Origin: Streptomyces xinghaiensis S187
Lineage (GTDB): Bacteria; Actinomycetota; Actinomycetes; Streptomycetales; Streptomycetaceae
Assembly: GCF_000220705.2 (NCBI RefSeq)
Contig: NZ_CP023202.1
Span: forward strand, 2,232,001-2,296,000
Length of the DNA: 64,000 bases
Direction: 5' to 3'
The notes under the pieces were generated by a model that saw only the letters and a list, made by a program, of their open reading frames with translations, was not told where the DNA came from and did no database searches. The position numbers were made by a program, and so were the translations under genes. Below, piece by piece: positions 25,834-34,016 of the stretch. Position 1 is the stretch's first letter. Every line of letters begins with the position of its first letter.

Positions 25834-26334
25834 ATGGACGGCACCGTCGGGCGCCTGGCGCACGGAGTGCGCGCGTCGCTGCGCAACAACGGACAGGCCT
25901 ACGGCTACTCGGTGTCCATCACCGTGGCCGGGGCTCTGCTCAACACCGAGGCCAAGGTCCCGGGTTCCGTGCACCTGATCTATTTCGCGCTGGGTGCCAT
26001 CGCGGCCTTCAGCCTCCTGCAGGCGCTGGCGTCCGCCGGATTCCGCAAGCCGCTGGAGCCGGAGCCCAGCACGGTCACGGCCCTGGGCGTCTCGCTGAGC
26101 GTGGTGTCCGTGGGGACTTCGGTGCTGGCTGCCTGGGGCTGCGCCCGCTTCATCGGAGGGGTGGTGGCCCGGCCGGTGGCGTCCTTCGCCGTGTCCGCCG
26201 TCTATCTGACCGTGGCCGGACTGGAACTCGCCCTGGCGGAGCGGGCCCAGGCCGCCTCCCGGCACGGCGGGGAGGTCGAGAAGCGGACGGCCGAGGAGGA
26301 GGTGGAACACCACGACGACCCCGCGCAGGAATAG
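25834..26334 (+). CDS. small integral membrane protein of unknown function
   Basis: 166 residues; ATG with AGGAAAGG upstream. Four predicted membrane segments (YSVSITVAGALLNTEAK region, LIYFALGAIAAFSLLQALAS, VSLSVVSVGTSVLAAWG, ASFAVSAVYLTVAGLELAL). An acidic, His-containing cytosolic tail (EKRTAEEEVEHHDDPAQE) follows. No family recognised. Confidence 0.75.
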   Translation: MDGTVGRLAHGVRASLRNNGQAYGYSVSITVAGALLNTEAKVPGSVHLIYFALGAIAAFSLLQALASAGFRKPLEPEPSTVTALGVSLSVVSVGTSVLAAWGCARFIGGVVARPVASFAVSAVYLTVAGLELALAERAQAASRHGGEVEKRTAEEEVEHHDDPAQE

Positions 26335-26420
26335 ACGGTCCCCGGCCCCGTGGAGGCCGGGGACCGGGGGCCGCCGTGGCCCGGGTGGTCCTGGTGAGGG
26401 CGGGTCAGGAGGCCGCCGGG

Positions 26421-27104
26421 TCAGCGGGACCTGCGGCGGCGGGCGGCATCGAGGGTGCGGTCCAGAGGGCCGAGGACCGGTGCCGCCAGCTTGTTCGTGA
26501 ACTCGTTGTTGGCCCAGCGGTGCGGCCGGGTCGGCGCGTAGGCCTGGGCGAGCTTCACCTCGGCGCCCAGCATGCGCAGCCGGGCCGGGCTGAGAACGCG
26601 TCGCAGCGCGGCCAGCTCTTCGCGTTCCTCGCGCGCGGCATGGCGGCCGACCGCGCGCCGGACCTCGTTCAGCCGGCGCAGATACCCGGGGCCGTGCGGG
26701 CCGGTCCGCCACAGCCGCACCAGCAGCCGCTTGGCCTCCTTCTCCTCGCGGCGCCTGCGGGCGGCGAGGTCGCGGCCGTGCCGGAGCGTCTTGCGCGCCA
26801 CGGGGTGCACGTGTGCCTCCTCGGCCGCCTCGTGCACGGCGAGCAGCCGCATCAGCCGGTCGAAGTTCCGGCGGCGGCCCGGCCCGGGCAGGGCCGCCCG
26901 CAGGAAGCCGAGCCGGATCTGACGGTGCTGGCGGGTGAGCACGTCGACGACGCTCTCGCCGCCCAGCGCGCGAACCGCCCGCAGAGGCCGGGCCCTCCTG
27001 GCCGTCCCGGTCCTTCCGGCCTTCGCTGCCTTCGCGGGCGTCTTTCCGGCGAGGAGCGGCCTGGCCGCCGCCGTCAGCGCAGTCCCCTTGCTCAACGCTG
27101 CCAT
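26421..27104 (-). CDS. hemerythrin-like (HHE) domain protein
   Basis: 227 residues. A basic N-terminal 40 residues precede a helical domain with the hemerythrin ligand pattern: LTRQHRQIR, then LLAVHEAAEEAHVHPV, then VGRHAAREEREEL. HHE proteins bind a di-iron centre and sense or carry oxygen or NO. The Lys/Arg-rich N-terminus is unusual and not a signal peptide. Monocistronic by spacing. Confidence 0.82.
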   Translation of the reverse strand: MAALSKGTALTAAARPLLAGKTPAKAAKAGRTGTARRARPLRAVRALGGESVVDVLTRQHRQIRLGFLRAALPGPGRRRNFDRLMRLLAVHEAAEEAHVHPVARKTLRHGRDLAARRRREEKEAKRLLVRLWRTGPHGPGYLRRLNEVRRAVGRHAAREEREELAALRRVLSPARLRMLGAEVKLAQAYAPTRPHRWANNEFTNKLAAPVLGPLDRTLDAARRRRSR

Positions 27105-27251
27105 GGGTTCTCCTCACTCCGTGCTGCGGGGGACGTGAACCGTTCCGGCGGCGAGTACCCCGGCCCGCCGGCTCGATGCGCGGGCCGGGGTGGCGGAAAC
27201 CCGCACGCCCGGGCCGGACCGCGTCCGGCGGGCACGTCGCCCCGGTGCCGG

Positions 27252-27854
27252 TCAGCGCCCGGGCGGAGGAGAAGGAGAGGTGGGGACGGGCGTGGGGAAC
27301 GAGGGGGAAGCCGACGGAGACGGGGATGCCGGGGTGCCGGTGGCCTCCTCGTCGACGTAGGTGGGCAGCTGCGCGTGCACCTGGAACGTGACCGCCCCGG
27401 CACGCTCGAAACGCAGCGTCACCCGCACGTAGTCGCCGCCCCGCACCTCCTTTCCCAGCCCGCGCAGCAGCAGGTGCGGCCGGTCGTCCTCCAGCTCCAC
27501 CAGCGTCCGGGGCGGCACCTCCACCGGCCCCCGCGGAGACCCGTCCGCGGTGACGATCTCCACCGACCGCGCCGCCCGGGTCTCGCCGCCGAGCAGCCGG
27601 TCCACGGTCCGCCCCTCGTTGTACAGCCACACGTACAGCGGGGCGTCGTCCCCGGGCTTCCACGGGCCGTCCGGCGGCTCCGCGATATGGGCGTAACGGA
27701 TCAGCATGGCTCCGGCACGCACGTTCGCGCCGGGCGAGTTGTGCTGGAACTGCGGGGAGTCGCAGCCGGCCAGCGTCATCACGGCAAGACAGCAGCCGAC
27801 GAGGACACGAGCGGTTCCCCGCAGGCGGTCGCCGCGGTGTCGAGGGGTCTTCAC
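27252..27854 (-). CDS. PCuAC-like copper-chaperone lipoprotein lacking canonical Met ligands
   Basis: 200 residues. Lipoprotein signal with lipobox LAGC at residues 29-32. The body resembles the PCu(A)C domain: ANVRAGAMLIRYAHIAEPPD, VEIVTADGSPRGPVEVPPRT and GDYVRVTLRFERAGAVTFQV. Where family members have an ML...H..M ligand set, this has PHLLLRGL and HAQLP, so Met positions are lost. Copper binding is therefore doubtful. A Pro/Ser-rich tail follows. Likely anchored outside the membrane. Confidence 0.65.
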   Translation of the reverse strand: MKTPRHRGDRLRGTARVLVGCCLAVMTLAGCDSPQFQHNSPGANVRAGAMLIRYAHIAEPPDGPWKPGDDAPLYVWLYNEGRTVDRLLGGETRAARSVEIVTADGSPRGPVEVPPRTLVELEDDRPHLLLRGLGKEVRGGDYVRVTLRFERAGAVTFQVHAQLPTYVDEEATGTPASPSPSASPSFPTPVPTSPSPPPGR

Positions 27855-28090
27855 GGGCGGTCCTCACTCTTCTTCGCGCATACCGGTCGGCCCGCGGGTG
27901 CTCCCGTACCGGCCCGGTGCACGGGCGGGCCGAACCGGCGGCGGCCGGGAAGCCGTGCCCGGAGCGGGGCGGGGCGGGGCGGGTACCCACGGTTCACGGC
28001 GGCATCCGCCCCAGCCGGTACCAACACGCGGCCCCCGCGCGGGAACGCCCCGGCGGGCGGGCCGTCCACGGGCGGGCCCGCGGCCGCGAA

Positions 28091-28107
28091 CGTACGCTGG
28101 GCGCGTG
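28091..28107 (+). promoter_or_regulatory. probable leaderless promoter of the second AI-2E-type gene
   Basis: CGTACGCTGGGCGCGTG: TACGCT, six bases, then the GTG start. It is the same 15-base string as in front of copy 1 although the sequence further upstream has diverged. This selective conservation favours a functional leaderless promoter. Confidence 0.55.
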
Positions 28108-29181
28108 CTGCCGCTCCCCGAACCCGTTCGCCGGCTTGCCGCCTGGTGCGCCGTCATCCTGCTGGTCTCGGGGGTCGTCTACATCGGGATCCGGCTGTGC
28201 GTGATGTTCCGGGCGGCCCTCGTTCCCGCGCTGCTCGCCCTGCTCGGCACGGCGCTGCTCCTTCCCCTGTTCCGCCGGCTGGTGAGGGCGGGGGTGAAAC
28301 GCTCCGTCGCCGCGGGGCTCACCTGCGCCGCCGTCCTCGGCGCCGTCGGCGGCACCGTGTACGGCGTCACGCTCGCGCTGGTCGACACCTGGGACGAGAT
28401 CGTCGCCTCGCTCCGCAAGGCCGTGCGGGATCTGGCCGACCGGTTCGGCGCCTCCGGCACCTCGCTCGAAGAACTCGCCGGTCAAGCCGTGGACACGCTC
28501 GGCCGATTCGGCGGAACGGCCGCCTCCAGTGTGGCCACCGGGGTCAGCTGGGCCTTCCAGGTCCTCGGCATGGCGGTGCTCGCGCTGCTCCTGGCGTTCT
28601 TCTTCCTGCGCGACTCCGACCGGGCCGCCGGCACCCTGCGCGCACTCGTTCCGCACGGCAGCGCCGACACCGTCGAGGCGATGGCCCGGAGGGCCTTCGA
28701 GGGCGTCGAGGGCTTCATGCGGGGCACCACCGTGGTGGCGCTCATCGACGCGTTCTTCATCACCGCGGGCCTGCTGGTCCTGGGAGTGCCCGCGGCCCCC
28801 GGGCTCGGGGCGATCGTCTTCATCGGCGCCTACGTCCCCTTCATCGGCGCCTTCGTCTCCGGCACCGCCGCCGTTCTGGTCGCGCTCGCCGACCGGGGAC
28901 TCGTCATCGCACTGTGGACGCTGGGGGTGGTGCTCACGGTGCAAGTGCTGGAGGGCAACATCCTCCAGCCGATGGTCCAGAGCCGGACCGTGCGGATCCA
29001 CCCCGCGGTCGTCCTGGTGGTCCTCACCGCGGGCGGGGCCGTGGCCGGGATCGTCGGCGTGCTCCTCGCGGTACCGGCCACCGCGGCCGCGTTCGGAGTC
29101 GCCCGCGAGCTGCGTGACCGGTACGCGTCGGCCCCGGCCCGGCGGGCGGAGCCTTCCGCCGGGCCGCCCGCGGACGCGTAG
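28105..29181 (+). CDS. AI-2E/PerM-family membrane transporter (copy 2)
   Basis: 358 residues, the same length as copy 1 and alignable without gaps. Differences are mainly conservative (VMFRAALVPALLALLGTALL versus VVLRPAVIPVLLALLGTALL; IGAYVPFIGAFVSGT versus IGAYVPYLGAFVSGT). The C-terminal tail after residue 340 differs most. Same topology: three N-terminal spans, a soluble loop, five C-terminal spans. The two copies flank 11.4 kb of unrelated genes, so this is a dispersed recent duplication. Confidence 0.88.
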   Translation: MLPLPEPVRRLAAWCAVILLVSGVVYIGIRLCVMFRAALVPALLALLGTALLLPLFRRLVRAGVKRSVAAGLTCAAVLGAVGGTVYGVTLALVDTWDEIVASLRKAVRDLADRFGASGTSLEELAGQAVDTLGRFGGTAASSVATGVSWAFQVLGMAVLALLLAFFFLRDSDRAAGTLRALVPHGSADTVEAMARRAFEGVEGFMRGTTVVALIDAFFITAGLLVLGVPAAPGLGAIVFIGAYVPFIGAFVSGTAAVLVALADRGLVIALWTLGVVLTVQVLEGNILQPMVQSRTVRIHPAVVLVVLTAGGAVAGIVGVLLAVPATAAAFGVARELRDRYASAPARRAEPSAGPPADA

Positions 29182-29378
29182 GGCCGGTGCCCGGCGCACG
29201 GTCCGCCACGCGGAGCCGGCTCCGCACCGGCGGCGCGGTACGGGATACGGCGGAGTGCGGCGGCGTACGCCCGCCCGCCGGTGGGCCGGACGGAAGACTT
29301 TCCGATCCACCGGTGTGAACCGGCGGGAACCGGGCACTGGAGAGCGCAGCAGCCGGCACCACGGAAGGGGCAGACATC

Positions 29379-32300
29379 ATGGGGGTGCGCACCTGGATCG
29401 ACTCCTGGCCGGTGTACCGGCAGCTCAAGGGGACGGACCCCCTGGGCCGCGGGGCCGCCGCCAAGAGCGGGACCAGCGCGCGTCTCACCTCCCGGATCGC
29501 CTCGGCCGACCGGGTGGTGAAGTCGATCTGCCCGTACTGTGCCGTGGGCTGCGGCCAGAACGTCTACGTCGAGGACGATCGCGTCACCCAGATCGAGGGT
29601 GACCCCGACTCCCCCATCTCGCGCGGCCGGCTGTGTCCCAAGGGCGCGGCCAGCCTGCAGCTGACCACCGGCGGCGCCCGCGAGCACCAGGTCCTCTACC
29701 GGCGCCCGCACGGAACCGAGTGGGAGCGTCTGGACCTGGAAACGGCGATGGACATGATCGCCGACCGGGTGATCGAGGCGCGCCGGGCCGGGTGGCAGTG
29801 GGAGGACGGCAAGGCCCGCACCCGCCGCACGCTGGGCATCGCCAGCCTCGGCGGAGCCACCCTCGACAACGAGGAGAACTACCTGATCAAGAAGCTGTTC
29901 ACGGCCCTGGGGGCCGTGCAGATCGAGAACCAGGCGCGTGTTTGACACTCCTCCACCGTCCCCAGTCTGGGGACTTCGTTCGGCCGCGGCGGCGCGACCA
30001 CCTTCCAGCAGGACCTGCAGAACTCGGACTGCATCGTCATCCAGGGCTCGAACATGGCCGAGTGCCATCCGGTCGGGTTCCAGTGGGTGATGGAGGCCAA
30101 GGCCCGCGGCGCGAAGGTGATCCACGTCGATCCGCGGTTCACCCGCACCAGCGCGCTGGCGGACGTGCACGTGCCGCTGCGCGCGGGCTCGGACATCGCC
30201 TTCCTCGGCGGGATCATCAACCACGTCCTGCGGACGGAGAGCTACTTCCGCGACTACGTCGTGGCCTACACCAACGGGCCGGTGATCCTGCGGGAGGACT
30301 TCCGTGACACCGAGGACCTGGACGGCGTCTTCTCCGGCCTCGACCCCGAAAGCCGCACCTACGAGAACGACAGCTGGCAGTACGAGGGGATGACGGTCCA
30401 GGCCGCCTCGGGCAAGCGTGACCTGATGTACGAGAAGCGCGTCGAGGGCGGCAGCGGCGACAGTTCGGTGGCCGACGCGGCGCACGGCGAGTCCCACGGG
30501 TCCGGCGGCGCGAACATCGGCGCGGGCGAACCCGAACGGGACGACACGCTGACCGATCCGCGCTGCGTCTTCCAGGTGCTCAAGCGGCACTACGCCCGCT
30601 ACACCCCCGAGATGGTCGAGCAGATCTGCGGCGTGCCGCAGGACGTCTTCCGCCAGGTGTGCGACGCGGTGACGGAGAACTCCGGGCGTGAACGGACCAC
30701 CGCCTTCGCCTACGCGGTCGGCTGGACCCAGCACACGGTGGGCGTGCAGTACATCCGCGCGGCCGCCGTCCTGCAGAGCCTGCTCGGCAACATCGGCCGG
30801 CCGGGCGGCGGCATCCTCGCCCTGCGCGGGCACGCCTCCATCCAGGGGTCGACGGACATCCCCACCCTGTTCAACCTGCTGCCCGGCTACATCCCGATGC
30901 CCCACGCCCACGAGCAGCAGAACCTGGACACCTTCGTGCGGTCCGACGCGGCACGCAAGGGCTACTGGGGCAACATGCGCTCCTACCTGGTCAGTCTGCT
31001 GAAGGCGTACTGGGGCGGGGCAGCCACCGAGGACAACGACTTCTGCTTCGACTACCTGCCGCGGCTGACGGGTTCGCACTCCACCTACGAGACGGTCATG
31101 GCCCAGCTGGAGGGGGTCTGCAAGGGCTACTTCCTGATGGGCGAGAACCCGGCCGTGGGCTCCGCCAACGCCAAGATGCAGCGTCTGGGCATGGCCGCGC
31201 TGGACTGGCTCGTCGTCCGGGACTTCTCCCTCATCGAGTCGGCGACCTGGTGGAAGGACGGCCCCGAGATCGAGACGGGCGAGCTGCGCACCGAGGACAT
31301 CGGCACCGAGGTGTTCTTCCTGCCGGCCGCCGCGCACACCGAGAAGGACGGCACCTTCACCAACACCCAGCGCCTGCTGCAGTGGCACCACCAGGCCGTC
31401 GAACCGCCGGGCGAGGCCCGCAGCGACCTGTGGTTCACCTACCACCTCGGGCGCCTCATCCGGCAGAAGCTCGCCGCCTCCACCGACCCGATGGACCGGC
31501 CGCTGCTGGACCTGACCTGGGACTACCCCACCACGGGGCCGCTCGCGGAACCCGAGGCGGAGGCCGTGCTCGCCGAGATCAACGGCCACGACGCCGAGGG
31601 CCGTCCGCTGGCCTCCTACGAACAGCTCAAGGGCGACGGCTCCACCGCCTGCGGCTGCTGGATCTACTGCGGGGTGTACGCCGACGGCGTCAACCAGGCG
31701 GCCCGCCGCAAACCGGGCGGGGAGCAGAACTGGGTCGCGGGCGAATGGGGCTGGGCGTGGCCCGCCAACCGCCGCATCCTCTACAACCGCGCCTCGGCCG
31801 ACCCGGAGGGCAGGCCGTGGAGCGAGCGCAAGACGCTGGTGTGGTGGGACGAGGAGCGGGGCAGGTGGAGCGGCCACGACGTCCCGGACTTCAAGCCGGA
31901 CAAGGCGCCCGGTCACCAGCCGCCGTCCGGCGCGACCGGCCCGGAGGCCCTCTCCGGCACCGACGCCTTCATCATGCAGGCCGACGGCAAGGCGTGGCTG
32001 TATGTGCCGTCCGGCCTCACCGACGGCCCGCTGCCCACGCACTACGAGCCGCAGGACTCGCCGTTCCCGAACCTGCTCCACCCGCGGCACCAGCGCAACC
32101 CCGTACGGCATTTGCTGGAGCCGCACCCCGACAACCGCTACCAGCCCAGCGGTACGGAGCCCGGCTCGGAGGTGTTCCCCTGCGTCGCGACCACCTACCG
32201 GCTCACCGAGCACCACACCGCGGGTGGCATGTCCCGCCAACTGCCGTACCTGGCGGAGCTGCAACCGGAGTTCTTCTGCGAGGTGTCGCCCGAACTCGCC

Positions 32301-32651
32301 GCGGAACACGGCCTGGAACACACCGGGTGGGCGACGATCGTCAGCGCGCGCGGCGTGATCGAGGCGCGGGTCCTCGTCACCGACCGGATGGCTCCGCTGA
32401 CCGTGCAGGGGCGGCGGCTGCACCAGGTGGGCCTGCCCTACCACTGGGGCCCGAACGGCTACTCCACGGGAGACGCGGCCAACGAGCTGCTCCACATGTC
32501 GCTCGACCCCAACACCCACATCCAGGAGGCCAAGGCGTTCGCCGTGGACATCCGGGCGGGACGCCGCCCCCGAGGGCCGGCCGCCCCGGAACTGGTACGG
32601 GAGTACCGGGCCCGGGCCGGCATCGACGAGCAGACCGGCACCGGACTGTGA
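29379..32651 (+). CDS. fdhA: selenocysteine-containing formate dehydrogenase alpha subunit (UGA at codon 189)
   Basis: One 1090-residue protein read through an in-frame TGA at 29943-29945. Sequence either side is continuous: IENQARV-Sec-HSSTVPSLGTSFGRGG, exactly the Sec site of FDH-N/FDH-H. The N-terminal [4Fe-4S] motif is CPYCAVGCGQ...GRLCPKG. MoCo-domain signatures follow (NMAECHPVGFQWVMEAKARG, RGHASIQGSTDIPTLF, GENPAVGSANAKM), and the C-terminal domain has RLHQVGLPYHWGPNG. No twin-arginine signal is present, so it is predicted cytosolic. No FdhB/FdhI-type beta or gamma gene is adjacent: the next gene, selD, is convergent. A bSECIS-like hairpin follows the TGA, and the selA/B/C/D genes lie within 5 kb. 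Confidence 0.93.
29958..29974 (+). promoter_or_regulatory. bSECIS-like hairpin for selenocysteine insertion
   Basis: GTCCCC and GGGGAC form a perfect six-base stem around the five-base loop AGTCT. It starts 12 bases after the in-frame TGA, within the window where bacterial SelB-binding hairpins lie. The loop resembles the GGTCT-containing loop of E. coli fdhF. It sits inside the coding sequence (PSLGT region). Confidence 0.75.
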
Positions 32652-32721
32652 GGGGCCGCCGCGCGGATCACCCCGGCGCGGCGGCCCAGCGCAACACGAC
32701 GGATCGCGTCGGCGCGACGGA

Positions 32722-33747
32722 TCACCTCAGGACGACGGAGTGCGCGCCCCTGGGCACCAGTTCGCCCACGACCGGCGCGCCGGGCACCTCGCCCGCCACC
32801 AGCAGCCCGCCCGAGGTCTGGGCGTCGGCCAGCAGCAGCCGGGTGGCGGTGCCGGTGGTCCCGAAGTCGGTGAACGGCGCGACCCACTCCAGGTTGCGCC
32901 GGGTGCCGCCGCTGACATAGCCGTCCCGTACGGCCTCGCGTGCCCCGTCGAGGTAGGGAACGGCGGCGGTGTCGATCACGGCGGTGACGTCCGAGGCCCG
33001 TGCCAGTTTGTGCAGGTGGCCGAGGAGCCCGAAGCCGGTGACGTCGGTGGCGCAGACGGCCCCGGCCGCCAGGGCCGCGGCCGAGGCGTCCCGGTTGAGG
33101 GCCGTCATCGTGGCCACCGCGTGCTCGAACCGCTCACCGGTGGCCTTGTGCCGGTTGTTGAGGACGCCCAGCCCGAGCGGCTTGGTCAGCGACAGCGGCA
33201 GGCCGGGCCGGCCGGCGTCGTTGCGCAGCAGCCGTTCCGGGTCCGCCAGGCCGGTGACGGCCATGCCGTACTTGGGTTCCGGGTCGTCCACGCTGTGTCC
33301 GCCGCCCACATGGCAGCCCGCCTCGGTGGCGATGTCCAGGCCGCCGCGGAGCACCTCGCGCGCGAGGTCGAACGGGAGCACGTCGCGCGGCCAGGCCAGG
33401 AGGTTGACGGCGACGAGGGGCCGGCCACCCATCGCGTAGACGTCGGACAGGGCGTTGGCCGCGGCGATGCGGCCCCAGTCGTAGGGGTCGTCGACGACGG
33501 GGGTGAAGAAGTCGGCGGTGGAGACCACGGCCTGGGCCCGCGCCCCGTCCGGCGCGGGCAGGGACACGACGGCCGCGTCATCGCCGGTGGCCAGCCCGAC
33601 GAGGAGCGGGGTGCCGGCCGCGGCCGGCGCCGGGACGGCCAGGCCGCCGAGGACGTCCTCCAGTTCGCCGGGCGGGATCTTGCAGGCGCAGCCTCCTCCG
33701 TGGGCGAGCTGCGTGAGCCGTACGGGGGTGTCGCTCGCGGTGGTCAT
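32722..33747 (-). CDS. selD: selenide, water dikinase (selenophosphate synthetase)
   Basis: 341 residues, the usual length. HGGGCACK at 16-23 contains the active-site Cys where some homologues have Sec, and the Lys. Further motifs: GDDAAVVSLP, TADFFTPVVDDPYDWGRIAAA and AANALSDVYAMGGRPLVAVN for ATP/Mg binding. It makes selenophosphate from selenide and ATP for Sec-tRNA synthesis. It converges with the FDH gene and is tail-to-tail with it; its start is 177 bases from selC. Confidence 0.95.
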   Translation of the reverse strand: MTTASDTPVRLTQLAHGGGCACKIPPGELEDVLGGLAVPAPAAAGTPLLVGLATGDDAAVVSLPAPDGARAQAVVSTADFFTPVVDDPYDWGRIAAANALSDVYAMGGRPLVAVNLLAWPRDVLPFDLAREVLRGGLDIATEAGCHVGGGHSVDDPEPKYGMAVTGLADPERLLRNDAGRPGLPLSLTKPLGLGVLNNRHKATGERFEHAVATMTALNRDASAAALAAGAVCATDVTGFGLLGHLHKLARASDVTAVIDTAAVPYLDGAREAVRDGYVSGGTRRNLEWVAPFTDFGTTGTATRLLLADAQTSGGLLVAGEVPGAPVVGELVPRGAHSVVLR

Positions 33748-33767
33748 GCCTCGTCCTTTGGTGGGGT

Positions 33768-33852
33768 GTCGGGTCCGGTGGGGTGTCGGGTCCAGTGGGT
33801 CTCGGGTCCGGTGGGTCCGGGGTCAGGTGGGTCCCGGGTCCGGTGGGCGGTC
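33768..33852. repeat. degenerate 16-17 base tandem repeat between selD and tRNA-Sec
   Basis: The unit GGTGGGGTGTCGGGTCC is present twice exactly, followed by shorter variants (AGTGGGTCTCGGGTCC, GGTGGGTCCGGGGTC, AGGTGGGTCCCGGGTCC). It begins 20 bases upstream of the selD start and ends about 70 bases before tRNA-Sec. No coding sense. It may be slippage-generated filler or affect the divergent promoters. Confidence 0.65.
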
Positions 33853-33923
33853 GAAGTGGGCTGCCGGGCGGCGGGTTTGCGGGGACCGGTCCCGCGGGTG
33901 CTCCGGTAGCCTGTACGGGCGGT

Positions 33924-34016
33924 GGAGGCGTGTGGGTGCCTGGTGGCCCTCCCGGTCTTCAAAACCGAGGTGTCCGAGGATCTCGGGCAGGCGGGTTCGA
34001 TTCCCGTCCGCCTCCG
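33924..34016 (+). tRNA. selC: tRNA-Sec (anticodon TCA)
   Basis: 93 bases. The acceptor arms GGAGGCG (33924-33930) and CGCCTCC (34009-34015) pair perfectly, followed by discriminator G; CCA is not encoded. The anticodon loop CTTCAAA closes on a CGGT/ACCG stem, with anticodon TCA at 33959-33961. The long variable arm (GTCCGAGGATCTCGGGC) folds on itself, and the T-arm GGGTTCGATTCCC is present. These are the hallmarks of selenocysteine tRNA. The 3' half overlaps the selB coding end on the other strand. Confidence 0.95.

Noticed and set aside
29943..29945. Nonsense mutation making FDH a pseudogene
   Set aside because: The stop sits exactly at the catalytic Sec position, with a bSECIS-like hairpin and a full sel gene set nearby.
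28830..32519. A 1229-codon open frame on the minus strand opposite the formate dehydrogenase
   Set aside because: It is a shadow of the high-GC FDH gene: codon use and amino-acid composition are not protein-like and the plus strand has clear domain motifs.
30054..32651. A separate gene starting at 30054 (MAECHPVGFQW)
   Set aside because: It is the second half of the same FDH reading frame after the UGA; this is selenocysteine readthrough, not a new start.
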